64,000 nt of DNA from Pseudomonadales bacterium (GTDB taxonomy: Bacteria; Pseudomonadota; Gammaproteobacteria; Pseudomonadales; Azotimanducaceae): positions 1,426,001-1,490,000 of the forward strand of contig WLWP01000001.1 in assembly GCA_012103505.1 (NCBI GenBank), read 5' to 3'. The notes under the pieces were generated by a model. The model made no database searches. It worked only from the letters and a program-made list of their open reading frames with translations, and was not told the origin of the DNA. Numbering within the stretch: position 1 is the stretch's first letter; every line of letters begins with the position of its first letter. Positions 1 to 8,057 of this stretch are shown piece by piece. A program made the translations under genes and the position numbers.

Positions 1-1151
1 CGCATGTGTAATACGCCAATATTCGTGGACTCCCGTACTTTGCCAGATAGTCGTATACCCCCATCAATGGGCAACTGTTGGCCAGCTGGGCCAATACCAA
101 TGCGACGACTAAAAAACAGATCGAGCTCACCCGGAACGCCGACACTGAACTGGCTGGCATTTTCGAGGAAAAACGGTCGCTTCTCTGGAAAGAACAAACT
201 GAAACGATCCAAATTCACTTGCTGTTGATCAACTTCAACCTGCGCAAAATCAGTGTTGTAGGTCAGATCCAACGTCAAGCTTGGCGTTAACGAGTACTTA
301 ATGTCGACACCGAACTCTGAATCGTCCTCATCGACATCCGCAACCCCACCACGCAACGTTTTACCTAGCGCGTAAGGCGTAATCTTAATGTTTCGCGCAG
401 ACGGGACTTCGATACCTGCGACCTCTCCTGCAAGAGACAGACGATTCAGTGAAAACTGAACTGGTATGGGCGCCCAGTACGCAATCTCGTTTTTGTGTCG
501 GATGATCCGTTGAAAGTTAAAATTCCATGTCTGTGTACCGCGGCCAACATAGCGCAAAGATTTAAACGGAATCGCAAACTCAGCACTCCAACCATAGTCG
601 CCGCGCTGTGTGGCCACATCCCAATTCGTATCCCAATTACTATTGAAACCAGTTTCACGAAAGCGTGCAGTGTTCGTGTTAACTAGTTGACCATCGTATT
701 CAAGACCGGCCGCATTAGTTCCGAAAACAAACCCATCCTGCTCACCCCGAAAAGAATCGACGACAAACTGAATACTATCTTCGGATGTCAGATCGGAATC
801 TCGTCGACTATTCGAAACGATTATCTGTTCAGGATTCTCGTCGTGACAAATCACGCCAATGTAGAGCGTGTCGTCAGTAAAACCGATGAAGACTTCAGTT
901 TTTTCACTCGCGGGCTGTCCCTCGAAAGGCTGCACCTGGGTGAAGTTTGATAGCGGTACAATCTGACGCCACGAGCCATCACCGGAAATATTACCGTCTA
1001 AAACCGGGGCTTCCATCAGCCTACCGGCACTTCCTGCATTATTTGCTAGCGCAGACCCGGTCGTGGCGAGAAAGATCAGAAATGTAGCTAGACGACTTAT
1101 GCCGCAGGCCTTAAAAATCGTGCGTTCATTTGTAGATAACCATCTGGACAA
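1..1151 (-). CDS. DUF5916 / CBM9-like outer-membrane protein, 3' end beyond window
   Basis: An open frame runs unbroken on the minus strand to the window edge. After a hydrophobic, signal-like segment (about residues 21-36) comes a beta-sandwich of the carbohydrate-binding family 9-like type (starting APVLDGNISGDGSW), then the start of a DUF5916 region marked by FFPEKRPFFLENA and FFSRRIGIG. Proteins of this architecture are predicted outer-membrane beta-barrels, usually 700-900 residues, with unknown substrate; about 380 residues are visible here. No in-frame ATG precedes the signal peptide. The best start I can find is a TTG at 1149-1151, which overlaps the 3' end of the NIPSNAP gene upstream by about 55 bases. 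The start is therefore uncertain, while the family call is fairly secure. No complete reading frame is visible because the stop lies outside the window. Confidence 0.8.
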   Translation of the reverse strand, partial: MSRWLSTNERTIFKACGISRLATFLIFLATTGSALANNAGSAGRLMEAPVLDGNISGDGSWRQIVPLSNFTQVQPFEGQPASEKTEVFIGFTDDTLYIGVICHDENPEQIIVSNSRRDSDLTSEDSIQFVVDSFRGEQDGFVFGTNAAGLEYDGQLVNTNTARFRETGFNSNWDTNWDVATQRGDYGWSAEFAIPFKSLRYVGRGTQTWNFNFQRIIRHKNEIAYWAPIPVQFSLNRLSLAGEVAGIEVPSARNIKITPYALGKTLRGGVADVDEDDSEFGVDIKYSLTPSLTLDLTYNTDFAQVEVDQQQVNLDRFSLFFPEKRPFFLENASQFSVGVPGELDLFFSRRIGIGPAGQQLPIDGGIRLSGKVRESTNIGVLHM

Positions 1152-1447
1152 GGATGCTTGGCCCAGATTTCTTGCCAGTCAGGATGCGCCATCCTTTTTC
1201 GAAACTCCGCTTCGCGGGTCTCTTTGTCATCCCAGCGAATGATCCAAGTAACATTCGGTTGCCCATTTTCTGAAACTTGTGGGTTGGATCCGCTGACCTC
1301 AGCTTCCATACCATCGTCCATCCAGAATTCGATAACGTCCAAGTTTGCTTTGAGCCAGGGTGCTGCGAGCGACACCGCCCACTCTTTGTATTCTGAAAAT
1401 CTATCCGGGTCGATTGTGTAGTCTCGAATTTCAACTATGCCACTCAT
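1097..1447 (-). CDS. NIPSNAP family protein
   Basis: 116-residue single-domain protein with the ferredoxin-like alpha/beta pattern of NIPSNAP proteins: an N-terminal strand EIRDYTIDP, a central helix with WLKANLD, then NVTWIIRWDD and a C-terminal strand YLQMNARFLRP. Family members are small dimeric proteins of the dimeric alpha-beta barrel superfamily with no established reaction in bacteria; they are often encoded beside degradative enzymes. ATG start with an AGAAAAA stretch just upstream. The end overlaps the putative TTG start of the DUF5916 gene, so the two may be translationally coupled. A 188-base gap separates it from the molybdenum hydroxylase operon upstream, in which no gene is seen. 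Confidence 0.75.
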   Translation of the reverse strand: MSGIVEIRDYTIDPDRFSEYKEWAVSLAAPWLKANLDVIEFWMDDGMEAEVSGSNPQVSENGQPNVTWIIRWDDKETREAEFRKRMAHPDWQEIWAKHPCPDGYLQMNARFLRPAA

Positions 1448-1635
1448 TTTTTCTCCAACGATTGAATTTAGCTTGCCGAACTAGATTAACTCACCATGTT
1501 CAAAGAAAACTGATTTTCTGATCTCAAACGCTCTACGCAACCAGTATCAGAACTTGACCGCACCTTTGACTACAGTGATCCCTGTTTGTGGACTTATGTT
1601 ATCAGTCCCATACTCCGAGCGATCAAAGCCTTGTC

Positions 1636-2028
1636 CTACACCTTAAGATACTTCCAATAAGTATCCTTCATAGCGATACGACCATTGCGAACGGGATAGA
1701 GATCGACAGCATCGGCCACAAATGGCTTGCCGTCTTCGAAACCTGAGATGGAGAAAGTTTGCACGATAAGATCGCCTGCAGAGCGTTCCTCAAGATTTTG
1801 GTATTCGACATCAGACCAATGTTCGCCACGCCAAGAAATTTCTTCGAGCAATGCGTCCACTCCGGTAAGCAAACGTCCGTTTGGAAGTTGGGATGCTTCA
1901 CCCATATGTTGATGCCAACAAAAGTCATCTGTGACCACAGCTCGCAGGGCCTGGCCATCTGCCTTACCGTAAGCACGTCGAAACTGCGCTATCAGCGCTA
2001 ACATCTCAGCCGAATCCAAATTATCCAC
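1636..2028 (-). CDS. SnoaL/NTF2-like domain protein
   Basis: 130 residues with the NTF2-like cone fold pattern: N-terminal helix with FRRAYGKADGQALRAVVTDDFCWHQHM, a middle segment ending in LLEEISWRGEHWSDVEYQNLEER, and the C-terminal strands VQTFSISGFEDGKPFVADAVDLYPVRNGRIAMKDTYW. Many members are small-molecule isomerases, hydratases or binding proteins; the substrate cannot be read from sequence. The ATG overlaps the 3' end of the MoaD-like gene by 8 bases, making it the last gene of the molybdenum hydroxylase operon. That coupling suggests action on the same substrate or its product (inference). Confidence 0.7.
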   Translation of the reverse strand: MDNLDSAEMLALIAQFRRAYGKADGQALRAVVTDDFCWHQHMGEASQLPNGRLLTGVDALLEEISWRGEHWSDVEYQNLEERSAGDLIVQTFSISGFEDGKPFVADAVDLYPVRNGRIAMKDTYWKYLKV

Positions 2029-2263
2029 CGGGTATCCGAGGCATAAGAAAAACTTCCGCGTCCGATGGAATTTCCTGATTCCAATTATCGCGGAAAACCT
2101 GACCGTTTATGGAAACGGCGACTTCATCCTGCAACGTAGCCGCCATGTGGGGGTATAGGGCACCGAACTTTTGCATAAGTTCGCGAATGGTGCTCGCCTC
2201 AATTTCTATCGAGCTCACACCATTCGCAGCATCACGCAATCCGCCAGAAAGCTGGACCTCCAC
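2021..2263 (-). CDS. MoaD/ThiS-like sulfur carrier protein
   Basis: 80-residue ubiquitin-like protein of the MoaD/ThiS type. It begins with a beta strand (MEVQLSGGLRDAA), has the helix TIRELMQKFGALYP, the strand VAVSINGQVF and the family ending AEVFLMPRIPGG with a terminal Gly-Gly, the site that is adenylated and thiocarboxylated in MoaD and ThiS. Start is GTG (2261-2263), sharing one base with the stop of the molybdenum subunit gene. Canonical moaD sits with moaE; here it is embedded between a molybdenum hydroxylase subunit and an NTF2-like gene. It may supply sulfur for the cofactor of this enzyme or for an unrelated small molecule; both are inference. Confidence 0.8.
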   Translation of the reverse strand: MEVQLSGGLRDAANGVSSIEIEASTIRELMQKFGALYPHMAATLQDEVAVSINGQVFRDNWNQEIPSDAEVFLMPRIPGG

Positions 2264-4536
2264 TAACCCGCTGAAACCGCCTTCTGATCCGCTTGGTCTT
2301 CTTTGAGTGCTTTTAAGATCCTCGGCGGCGACATAGGCACGTGATTCATACGCACACCAACCGCGTTGGATACTGCGTTACCGATCGCAGCTAACGGGGG
2401 CACAATCGAAGTTTCACCAACTCCGCGCACACCGTAAGGATGTGTCGGGTTCGGGATCTCTAGGATTTCTGTGTCAATAAAGGGCAGGTCAGAACAAACC
2501 GGTACGCGATAGTCCAAGAAACCAGGGTTCTGCAACGTACCGTCCTTGCCGTAGATGTATTCCTCGTTGAGTGCCCAACCGATGCCTTGCGCGGCGCCGC
2601 CTTGGAACTGACCTTCTACATAGTCGGGATGAATCGCCTTGCCAGCATCTTGGATGACGGTGTACCGAATGACGCGTGTCGAACCTGTTTCCGGATCGAC
2701 CTCAACATCACAGATATGGCTTGCGAACGACACGCCTGCGCCATCGGCATTTATCTCGTTGTGCCCGGCTATCGGACCACCTGTATTCGGCGATTTTCTG
2801 GCAATCTCAGCTAATGTAAGTTCACCAAGATTTGAATTCTTCACACCAGTCGCCAGTGCTTTGCCTTCAGCCCAATCGATTTCTTCAGCGGGGATGTCCC
2901 ACATGATTGAAGCACGCTGCTTGAGTTCTTCGATCGCGTTTCGAGCCGCAAAGATTGTCGCCATACCTGATGAGAAGGTGCCACGACTGCCTTCAGTGGT
3001 GTCATTGTGTCCTAGAGATCCAGTGTCGCCGATCGCGCATTTAACGCTTTCGTAAGGAATACCGAGCTCTTCAGCACAGATGAGCGATAACGACGCCCGT
3101 GCGCCACCAACATCCACAGTCCCAACTGTCAGGTTGACGGTTCCATCTGTACCGATATTGATATCCGAACAAGTCTGTCCACCAATATTGAACCAAAATC
3201 CACATGCCATACCGCGCCCTTGGTTCTTACCAAGTTTTGCACGCATGTGTGGATGTTTTTTCACGGCTTCCAGCGTTGGTTTAATGCCGATTGGACCGTA
3301 GGTTGGGCCATAAGATGACTGCGTGCCTTCTTGTGCCGCGTTAAGTAAACGCAGCTCGACCGGCTTCATTTTCAACTCAGCAGCCAGGATATCTAAGGTG
3401 CTTTCGACTCCAAATGCTGCCATTGGCGCAGACGGTGCCCGATAAGCCGCTACTTTTGGTCGATTGACTAGGACATCGATACCAACCGATTTCACATTAG
3501 GCAGGTCGTAGCAAGCAAATGACGTTAGACCACCGAGCATTCCCCAGATTCCGGGAAAGGCACCGTCTTGATATCGCATAGTCGCTTCAGCAGCGGTGAT
3601 CTTGCCATCTTTGGTTGCACCGATTTTGACATCCATTGACGTAGAACAAGTCGGTCCGGTTGCCCGGAACACTTCATCTCGCGTCATGACCATCTTGACC
3701 GGTCGGTTTGCTTTGCGTGATAACGCCAGCGCCACGGGTTCAACCCAGACGTGGGTCTTGCCGCCGAAGCCGCCGCCAATCTCAGAGGAGGTGACCTTCA
3801 ACTTCGCGAGATCTATACCGAGCAGCGCAGAACACACGTTACGGAACGTGAAATGGCCCTGGGTCGTAACCCAAAGCTCACCTTGTCCATCTGGACCCAT
3901 GGTCGCCAGACAGGCATGAGGTTCAATGTAGCCTTGGTGTGTCTGTTCAGTCTTGTAACTTCGCTCAACAATGACGTCTGCTTCAGCGAATCCTTTTTCG
4001 ATATCACCATGACCGAAAGGTGTCATCCCGCACACGTTCGTGGACAGACCTGTTTCTTTGTCCTTGATACGCGGTTGCACGATGGGCGCACCAGGTTGCA
4101 TGGCCTCGTCGACGTCAGTGACGTGCTTAAGTTTCTTGTACTGCACCTTAACAAGTTTGAGCGCAGCGCGAGCAGTCTCGGCGTCTACCGCAGCGACTGC
4201 TGCAACCGCGTGACCATCATAAAGAGCACGTTCCCGTGCCATGCAGTTTTCCAGTGTGTCATACATCCCTGCATCACCATTGGTCAGGTCTGGAAGATCT
4301 GCGCTGGTGATCACCGCTTTAACCCCTGCAAGCTTCTCAGCCTTCGAGGTATCAATTTTCTTAATCTGAGCGTGTGCATGGGGTGATCGCAAAATCAACC
4401 CAACTAACTGGCCGGGGGCATTCATGTCCGCGCCGTAACGAGCTCTGCCCGTTACTTTGTCGACGCCATCGGGACGCAAAGGACGCGTGCCGACAAGTTT
4501 AAAGTCCTGATCTGTGTAGGTCTTATCGTGTGCCAC
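2263..4536 (-). CDS. molybdenum hydroxylase large subunit (xanthine dehydrogenase / CoxL family)
   Basis: 757 residues, full length for the family. It binds the molybdopterin cofactor and oxidises a substrate with water as oxygen donor. Visible landmarks: N-terminal aldehyde oxidase/xanthine dehydrogenase a/b hammerhead (about 25-135), TTQGHF (225-230), GGGFGGK (254-260), the active-site loop AYRAPSAP (364-371) and GVGETS with the presumed catalytic Glu near 708. The active-site loop lacks the AYRCSFR of form I CO dehydrogenase, so CO oxidation is not supported; substrate unknown. Flanking genes give the usual M-S-L order: the 2Fe-2S subunit lies 15 bases upstream and the MoaD-like gene overlaps its stop by one base. 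Confidence 0.92.
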   Translation of the reverse strand: MAHDKTYTDQDFKLVGTRPLRPDGVDKVTGRARYGADMNAPGQLVGLILRSPHAHAQIKKIDTSKAEKLAGVKAVITSADLPDLTNGDAGMYDTLENCMARERALYDGHAVAAVAAVDAETARAALKLVKVQYKKLKHVTDVDEAMQPGAPIVQPRIKDKETGLSTNVCGMTPFGHGDIEKGFAEADVIVERSYKTEQTHQGYIEPHACLATMGPDGQGELWVTTQGHFTFRNVCSALLGIDLAKLKVTSSEIGGGFGGKTHVWVEPVALALSRKANRPVKMVMTRDEVFRATGPTCSTSMDVKIGATKDGKITAAEATMRYQDGAFPGIWGMLGGLTSFACYDLPNVKSVGIDVLVNRPKVAAYRAPSAPMAAFGVESTLDILAAELKMKPVELRLLNAAQEGTQSSYGPTYGPIGIKPTLEAVKKHPHMRAKLGKNQGRGMACGFWFNIGGQTCSDINIGTDGTVNLTVGTVDVGGARASLSLICAEELGIPYESVKCAIGDTGSLGHNDTTEGSRGTFSSGMATIFAARNAIEELKQRASIMWDIPAEEIDWAEGKALATGVKNSNLGELTLAEIARKSPNTGGPIAGHNEINADGAGVSFASHICDVEVDPETGSTRVIRYTVIQDAGKAIHPDYVEGQFQGGAAQGIGWALNEEYIYGKDGTLQNPGFLDYRVPVCSDLPFIDTEILEIPNPTHPYGVRGVGETSIVPPLAAIGNAVSNAVGVRMNHVPMSPPRILKALKEDQADQKAVSAG

Positions 4537-4551
4537 GTATATCTCCTTGTC

Positions 4552-5052
4552 CTATTTCTTAGCTTTGCGTTTTTTGTTGGCTTTGCGCATATCTTTGCCA
4601 GCGTCCAGTACCGCCCTTACGATCTTGTCGTATCCTGTGCATCTACACAGATTACCAGCCAACGCGTAACGCACTTCCTCTACCGAGGGGTTCGGGTTTC
4701 GATCTAGCAGCGCTTTCGCCGAGATTAAAAAGCCCGGAGTACAAATGCCGCATTGGAGGGCGGCATGTTCAATGAACTTACGTTGCAAAACGTGTAATTC
4801 ACCATCCTGGACCAAACCCTCAACTGTGGTTATTTCCCTGCCTTCGGCTTCCGCTGCTAGCACAAGACAAGAACAAACCAGTTGGCCATCGACCGTTACG
4901 CTACACGCGCCACAATCGCCTGTGCCACAACCTTCTTTCGCGCCAGTCAAGCCGACCCTATCGCGTAAAGCGTCCAACAGGGTTTCACTACCCGGACAAA
5001 CGTACTCTACGGCGTCCCCATTAACTGTGGTGCTTACATGTACTCCAGCCAT
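4552..5052 (-). CDS. molybdenum hydroxylase 2Fe-2S subunit (CoxS-like)
   Basis: 166 residues. Carries both clusters of the small subunit: a plant-type ferredoxin site with Cys42, Cys47, Cys50 and a Cys at 60 or 62, and the helical second site with QCGIC (Cys101, Cys104) and LCRC (Cys136, Cys138). It relays electrons from the molybdenum site to the FAD subunit. The C-terminal tail is strongly basic (KANKKRKAKK), which is longer and more charged than usual. The ATG shares one base with the stop of the FAD subunit gene (TAATG), indicating coupled translation. Confidence 0.93.
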   Translation of the reverse strand: MAGVHVSTTVNGDAVEYVCPGSETLLDALRDRVGLTGAKEGCGTGDCGACSVTVDGQLVCSCLVLAAEAEGREITTVEGLVQDGELHVLQRKFIEHAALQCGICTPGFLISAKALLDRNPNPSVEEVRYALAGNLCRCTGYDKIVRAVLDAGKDMRKANKKRKAKK

Positions 5053-5912
5053 TATTTACCTCCTGCGCGCTGATACGCGATTTTTGCAGCGCGTTTAGCC
5101 AAGACACCGGCCACTTCAGTTCTGAATTCAATCGTGCCCCGCTTGTCGTCTATTGGGTTACACACTTTTTCTACTTCTTTGGCAAGTTTTGCGAGCGCTG
5201 CATCATCGAGTTTCGTGCCAACGATGGCGCGAGCAGCGCGAGGTGCAAGGACTACTGTAGGAGCAACCGCACCCACCGTTACACGCGCAGACTTGATGAC
5301 TCCGCGAGCACCGACTTCTAAGCAAACCCCGGCACTACAAACAGCAATGTCCATCTCTGTGCGCGGGATAAAGCGCAAATAAGCATCACCGATCTTTGCG
5401 GCACCAGTTCCCAAGATGACAGACTCAATAATCTCGCCCTTCTTGAGTGATGTGCTACCTGGACCAGTTGGGATTTTTTCGACGGCCACTGTGCGCCGCC
5501 CCTTCGGTCCGACGACAACAACTTTTGCCTTGGCCGCAATCAGCGCAGGTACGCTATCAGCAGCGGGAGAGGCATTAACCAAATTCCCTACCATCGTGCT
5601 GCGACCTTGAACCTGGTCGGAGCCAATTAAGTTGGCTGCTTCTACGACACCGGGCCATGCTTTGTTCAATGCAGCATGATCTCTAAGTTGCGCACCCGAC
5701 ACAGAAGCGCCGATCCGGAACCCTTTGGCAGTTTTTTCAATTCCCTGTGTCGCGGCAATCCGTTTTATATCAACCACGACGTCTGGCTCCACCAGACCAC
5801 TCTTCATTTGAACGAGGAGGTCTGTGCCACCGGCTAACACTCTCGCGTTACCCTTGGCCTTGGCCAAAATCTTGACCGCCTCCTTCGTTGTTGTAGGCGC
5901 TTCGTATCTCAT
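5052..5912 (-). CDS. molybdenum hydroxylase FAD-binding subunit (CoxM-like)
   Basis: 286 residues. Has the FAD-PCMH pattern: ARVLAGGTDLLVQMKSG near residue 25 and TMVGNLVNASPAADSVPALIA near 105 for FAD binding, then the CO dehydrogenase flavoprotein C-terminal domain (about 180-280). It passes electrons from the 2Fe-2S subunit to a respiratory or soluble acceptor. First gene of the operon; its promoter should lie in the 255-base gap 5913-6167, where no gene is seen. Ala/Lys-rich stretches near both ends look like ordinary surface helices. Confidence 0.92.
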   Translation of the reverse strand: MRYEAPTTTKEAVKILAKAKGNARVLAGGTDLLVQMKSGLVEPDVVVDIKRIAATQGIEKTAKGFRIGASVSGAQLRDHAALNKAWPGVVEAANLIGSDQVQGRSTMVGNLVNASPAADSVPALIAAKAKVVVVGPKGRRTVAVEKIPTGPGSTSLKKGEIIESVILGTGAAKIGDAYLRFIPRTEMDIAVCSAGVCLEVGARGVIKSARVTVGAVAPTVVLAPRAARAIVGTKLDDAALAKLAKEVEKVCNPIDDKRGTIEFRTEVAGVLAKRAAKIAYQRAGGK

Positions 5913-6167
5913 GCAATCCCCTGAACTCGGTATTGTTCTCGTTACTTTGACTCTGATAGTCCTGCAAACTGCGCAGCGACAAACTATCTGACTTGTCGAA
6001 CTTTTGGTGTTCGAAACCTTGAAAAGTAATGTGCTACACGGCGACTAAAATTTAGCCAACGCCCACGCTCACCTTCCACGCGCAACGTTACCTAAAGTAG
6101 GCGAGAGAATCACTACAGGAAGAGGATTTTATTAGCAATGCTCGATCAGATGATCGGAGCCGAACAA

Positions 6168-6566
6168 TCAGCTCGCGTAAAGAGAAACTTCGTTTGAGTA
6201 ACCGCTCTCATCACCTTCGACGTCAATGGCGGTCATGACAAGGTAATAGCGGCCCTCGGACAAAGACAATGTGTGCTCGGTTGCGGTCCCAGAGACCTGC
6301 ACAGAGTCGTTGTATTCACCAGTGCGAACCCCGTAATAAATCCGATAGTTTGCGATACCAGATACCGGCGAGCCGTCAACATTTTCGGTGGGCGCTTGCC
6401 ACTCTACTCGGAGTTGGCCAACAGGTGGTCCGCTAGCCGGAGTCGCACCTGTGGCCCCACTGACGGATCCGCCACCGCCACCGCCACCGCCACCGCCGCA
6501 TGCTGAGACAGCGACAACGAGGAGTGATACACAAATACTTTTCACGATCCGGGCGAATTTCGTCAT
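6168..6566 (-). CDS. small lipoprotein with one fibronectin type III-like domain
   Basis: 132 residues. An N-terminal signal peptide ends in a lipobox (VSAC, Cys23), followed at once by a run of ten glycines encoded by a GGC/GGT repeat, a Ser/Ala/Thr linker, and a single Fn3-like beta-sandwich (GQLRVEWQAPTENVDGSPVSGIANYRIYYG to YSNEVSLYAS). The glycine run after the lipobox is common in Gram-negative surface lipoproteins. Predicted location is the periplasmic face of a membrane or the cell surface. Function unknown; Fn3-only lipoproteins are typically adhesive or accessory modules. It stands alone between long gaps. Confidence 0.75.
   Translation of the reverse strand: MTKFARIVKSICVSLLVVAVSACGGGGGGGGGGSVSGATGATPASGPPVGQLRVEWQAPTENVDGSPVSGIANYRIYYGVRTGEYNDSVQVSGTATEHTLSLSEGRYYLVMTAIDVEGDESGYSNEVSLYAS
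6473..6497. repeat. (CCGCCA)n low-complexity repeat
   Basis: About four copies of the hexamer CCGCCA, coding on the minus strand for the polyglycine run after the lipobox Cys of the Fn3-like lipoprotein. The unit is a multiple of three, so copy-number change would alter linker length without shifting frame. Confidence 0.8.
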
Positions 6567-6945
6567 TTTACCTACAGAAAGATTGTCTTAACCATCAGCG
6601 ATTGGTTCGCCATACATCTACTAGAGCTGCACATTCATTTGCGATCTAAACTAAGTGTAGATGACACAGCACAAATCGATCGTTCGCACTGATTTCGGGA
6701 GTGTCTCCCTTGGGACGAGTATTCTTTGGGAATTAGACTGCGGTGTCCATCAAACGGCCGCCTTATCCGACAATTTTTCTGTTAAGAAGTATTGCTGTTG
6801 TTAACCGAGTGCTCGAGCTAGAGGCGCTAAGCCATTCGTTTCAATCGAGTTTTAGCTAGAATGCAAATTGTTGCGCCAAAAACTGTTTGTTGGGGCTACT
6901 TATCGATATTAGGTTTTGCGCAATCAATGTCGTGCAGAAATGGCG
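6567..6945. other. 379-base intergenic region, no gene found
   Basis: Lies between the Fn3-like lipoprotein start and the 3' end of the HSL-type esterase, both on the minus strand. No coding frame with plausible composition was seen. It contains a small perfect hairpin, GGGAG-TGT-CTCCC at 6697-6709, with no following T-run on either strand. It should hold the promoter of the lipoprotein gene and the terminator of the esterase, but I could not pinpoint either. Confidence 0.6.
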
Positions 6946-7893
6946 TCACTGGGTAATGCCAAGCCCCTTCGCCAAAGCGGTTAAATGATCTCTTGCATAG
7001 CGCTTACCCAAGGCCGTGCCAGGAATCATCTGAAAACCATGGCAAGCACCGTCGTAAACGATGAGCTCTGTTGGGACACCAGCAGCGAGCAAGCGTTGCG
7101 CATAAGCAATGTCTTCATCTCTGAAAAGATCCAGACTCGCGGTCATCATCCAAGTAGGTGGCAATCCCTCGAACGACTCCAGTCGCGCTGGTACATGCGG
7201 CGCGACCGCATCCGCATCGCCGAGAAACGATGCCCAGCCAAACACATTGCGCTCGCGCGTCCACACAAACTCGCCTGTTAACGGATCGCCAGTTTGTTTA
7301 TCCGTCCCAGTAAGGTTGTCCAACATCGGATAAGTTAGCTGCTGATGGCAAATGGCATACTCCCCGGCGTCACGGGCCTTGATCGCAAGCATGGCTGCCA
7401 GGCCACCACCTGCACTCTCACCGCCGATCGCAATACGATCGCGATTGACCCCAAATGACTCAGCCGCCTCGTGCAGCCAACCGAGACCTGCATAACAGTC
7501 ATCAAGAGGCGCGGGTATCGGATGCTCTGGAGCCAGTCTATAACCAACAGACAACACAACCGCGCCCAGTCGGCTGGCAATCGCAAGGTTAGTTGCATCA
7601 GACCCCTCAGAGGAGCCAATCACATACCCGCCACCGTGGATATGTAGGTATCCGGGTCGATTGTCTGCAGCCGTTTTGGGCACATAAAGTAAGCAGCGGA
7701 CGTTCGTGCCATCTGCAGAAGTCACTTCAACCTCAGTTCGTGCAACACCAACAGCTTCCGCATCGCCTAGTTCAACATTCTCCTGAGTCGCACGCCTAAA
7801 TGCGTGCAGCGTCTCGGCAATCAAGGGCGTATCTGGAAACGCATCGACGATGGGATGCAACTCAGGGTCCAGTAGGTGTTTTGTTGAGTTCAA
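6946..7893 (-). CDS. alpha/beta hydrolase, hormone-sensitive lipase family esterase
   Basis: 315 residues. Carries the HSL-family oxyanion motif HGGG (86-89), the nucleophile elbow GESAGG with Ser160, a candidate acid Asp255 in SLDLFRDE and the catalytic His285 in GACHGF. Expected to hydrolyse short-chain carboxylic esters in the cytoplasm; no signal peptide is visible. Sequence after the oxyanion motif (VLSVGYRLAPEHPIPAPLDDCYAGLGWL) is classic for bacterial family IV. The gene is followed by no partner, and its upstream neighbour is divergent, so it is probably monocistronic. Substrate unknown. Confidence 0.92.
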   Translation of the reverse strand: MNSTKHLLDPELHPIVDAFPDTPLIAETLHAFRRATQENVELGDAEAVGVARTEVEVTSADGTNVRCLLYVPKTAADNRPGYLHIHGGGYVIGSSEGSDATNLAIASRLGAVVLSVGYRLAPEHPIPAPLDDCYAGLGWLHEAAESFGVNRDRIAIGGESAGGGLAAMLAIKARDAGEYAICHQQLTYPMLDNLTGTDKQTGDPLTGEFVWTRERNVFGWASFLGDADAVAPHVPARLESFEGLPPTWMMTASLDLFRDEDIAYAQRLLAAGVPTELIVYDGACHGFQMIPGTALGKRYARDHLTALAKGLGITQ

Positions 7894-8057
7894 TTCGGCT
7901 CCGGCGCTACGTATAAGTATCGTTCATCCTAATCCAGGGATTTGTGCGGGTACAGCGATCGCGGCTCGTAAATCCCACCTGAACTCCGAAATTTACCTCC
8001 CGTCAGCAATAGGAGACAATCAGCATTCAAGCGATCACAAGGACAGAGGATCCAGTA

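Noticed and set aside
3751..4386. 211-residue plus-strand frame
   Set aside because: Antisense to the Mo hydroxylase large subunit, whose domains and motifs are fully present; no family features in the antisense product.
2263..5912. Aerobic CO dehydrogenase
   Set aside because: The active-site loop is AYRAPSAP, not the AYRCSFR of form I, so CO oxidation is unsupported.
6697..6709. Hairpin as terminator
   Set aside because: No T-run on either strand, and position does not fit the end of a transcript clearly.
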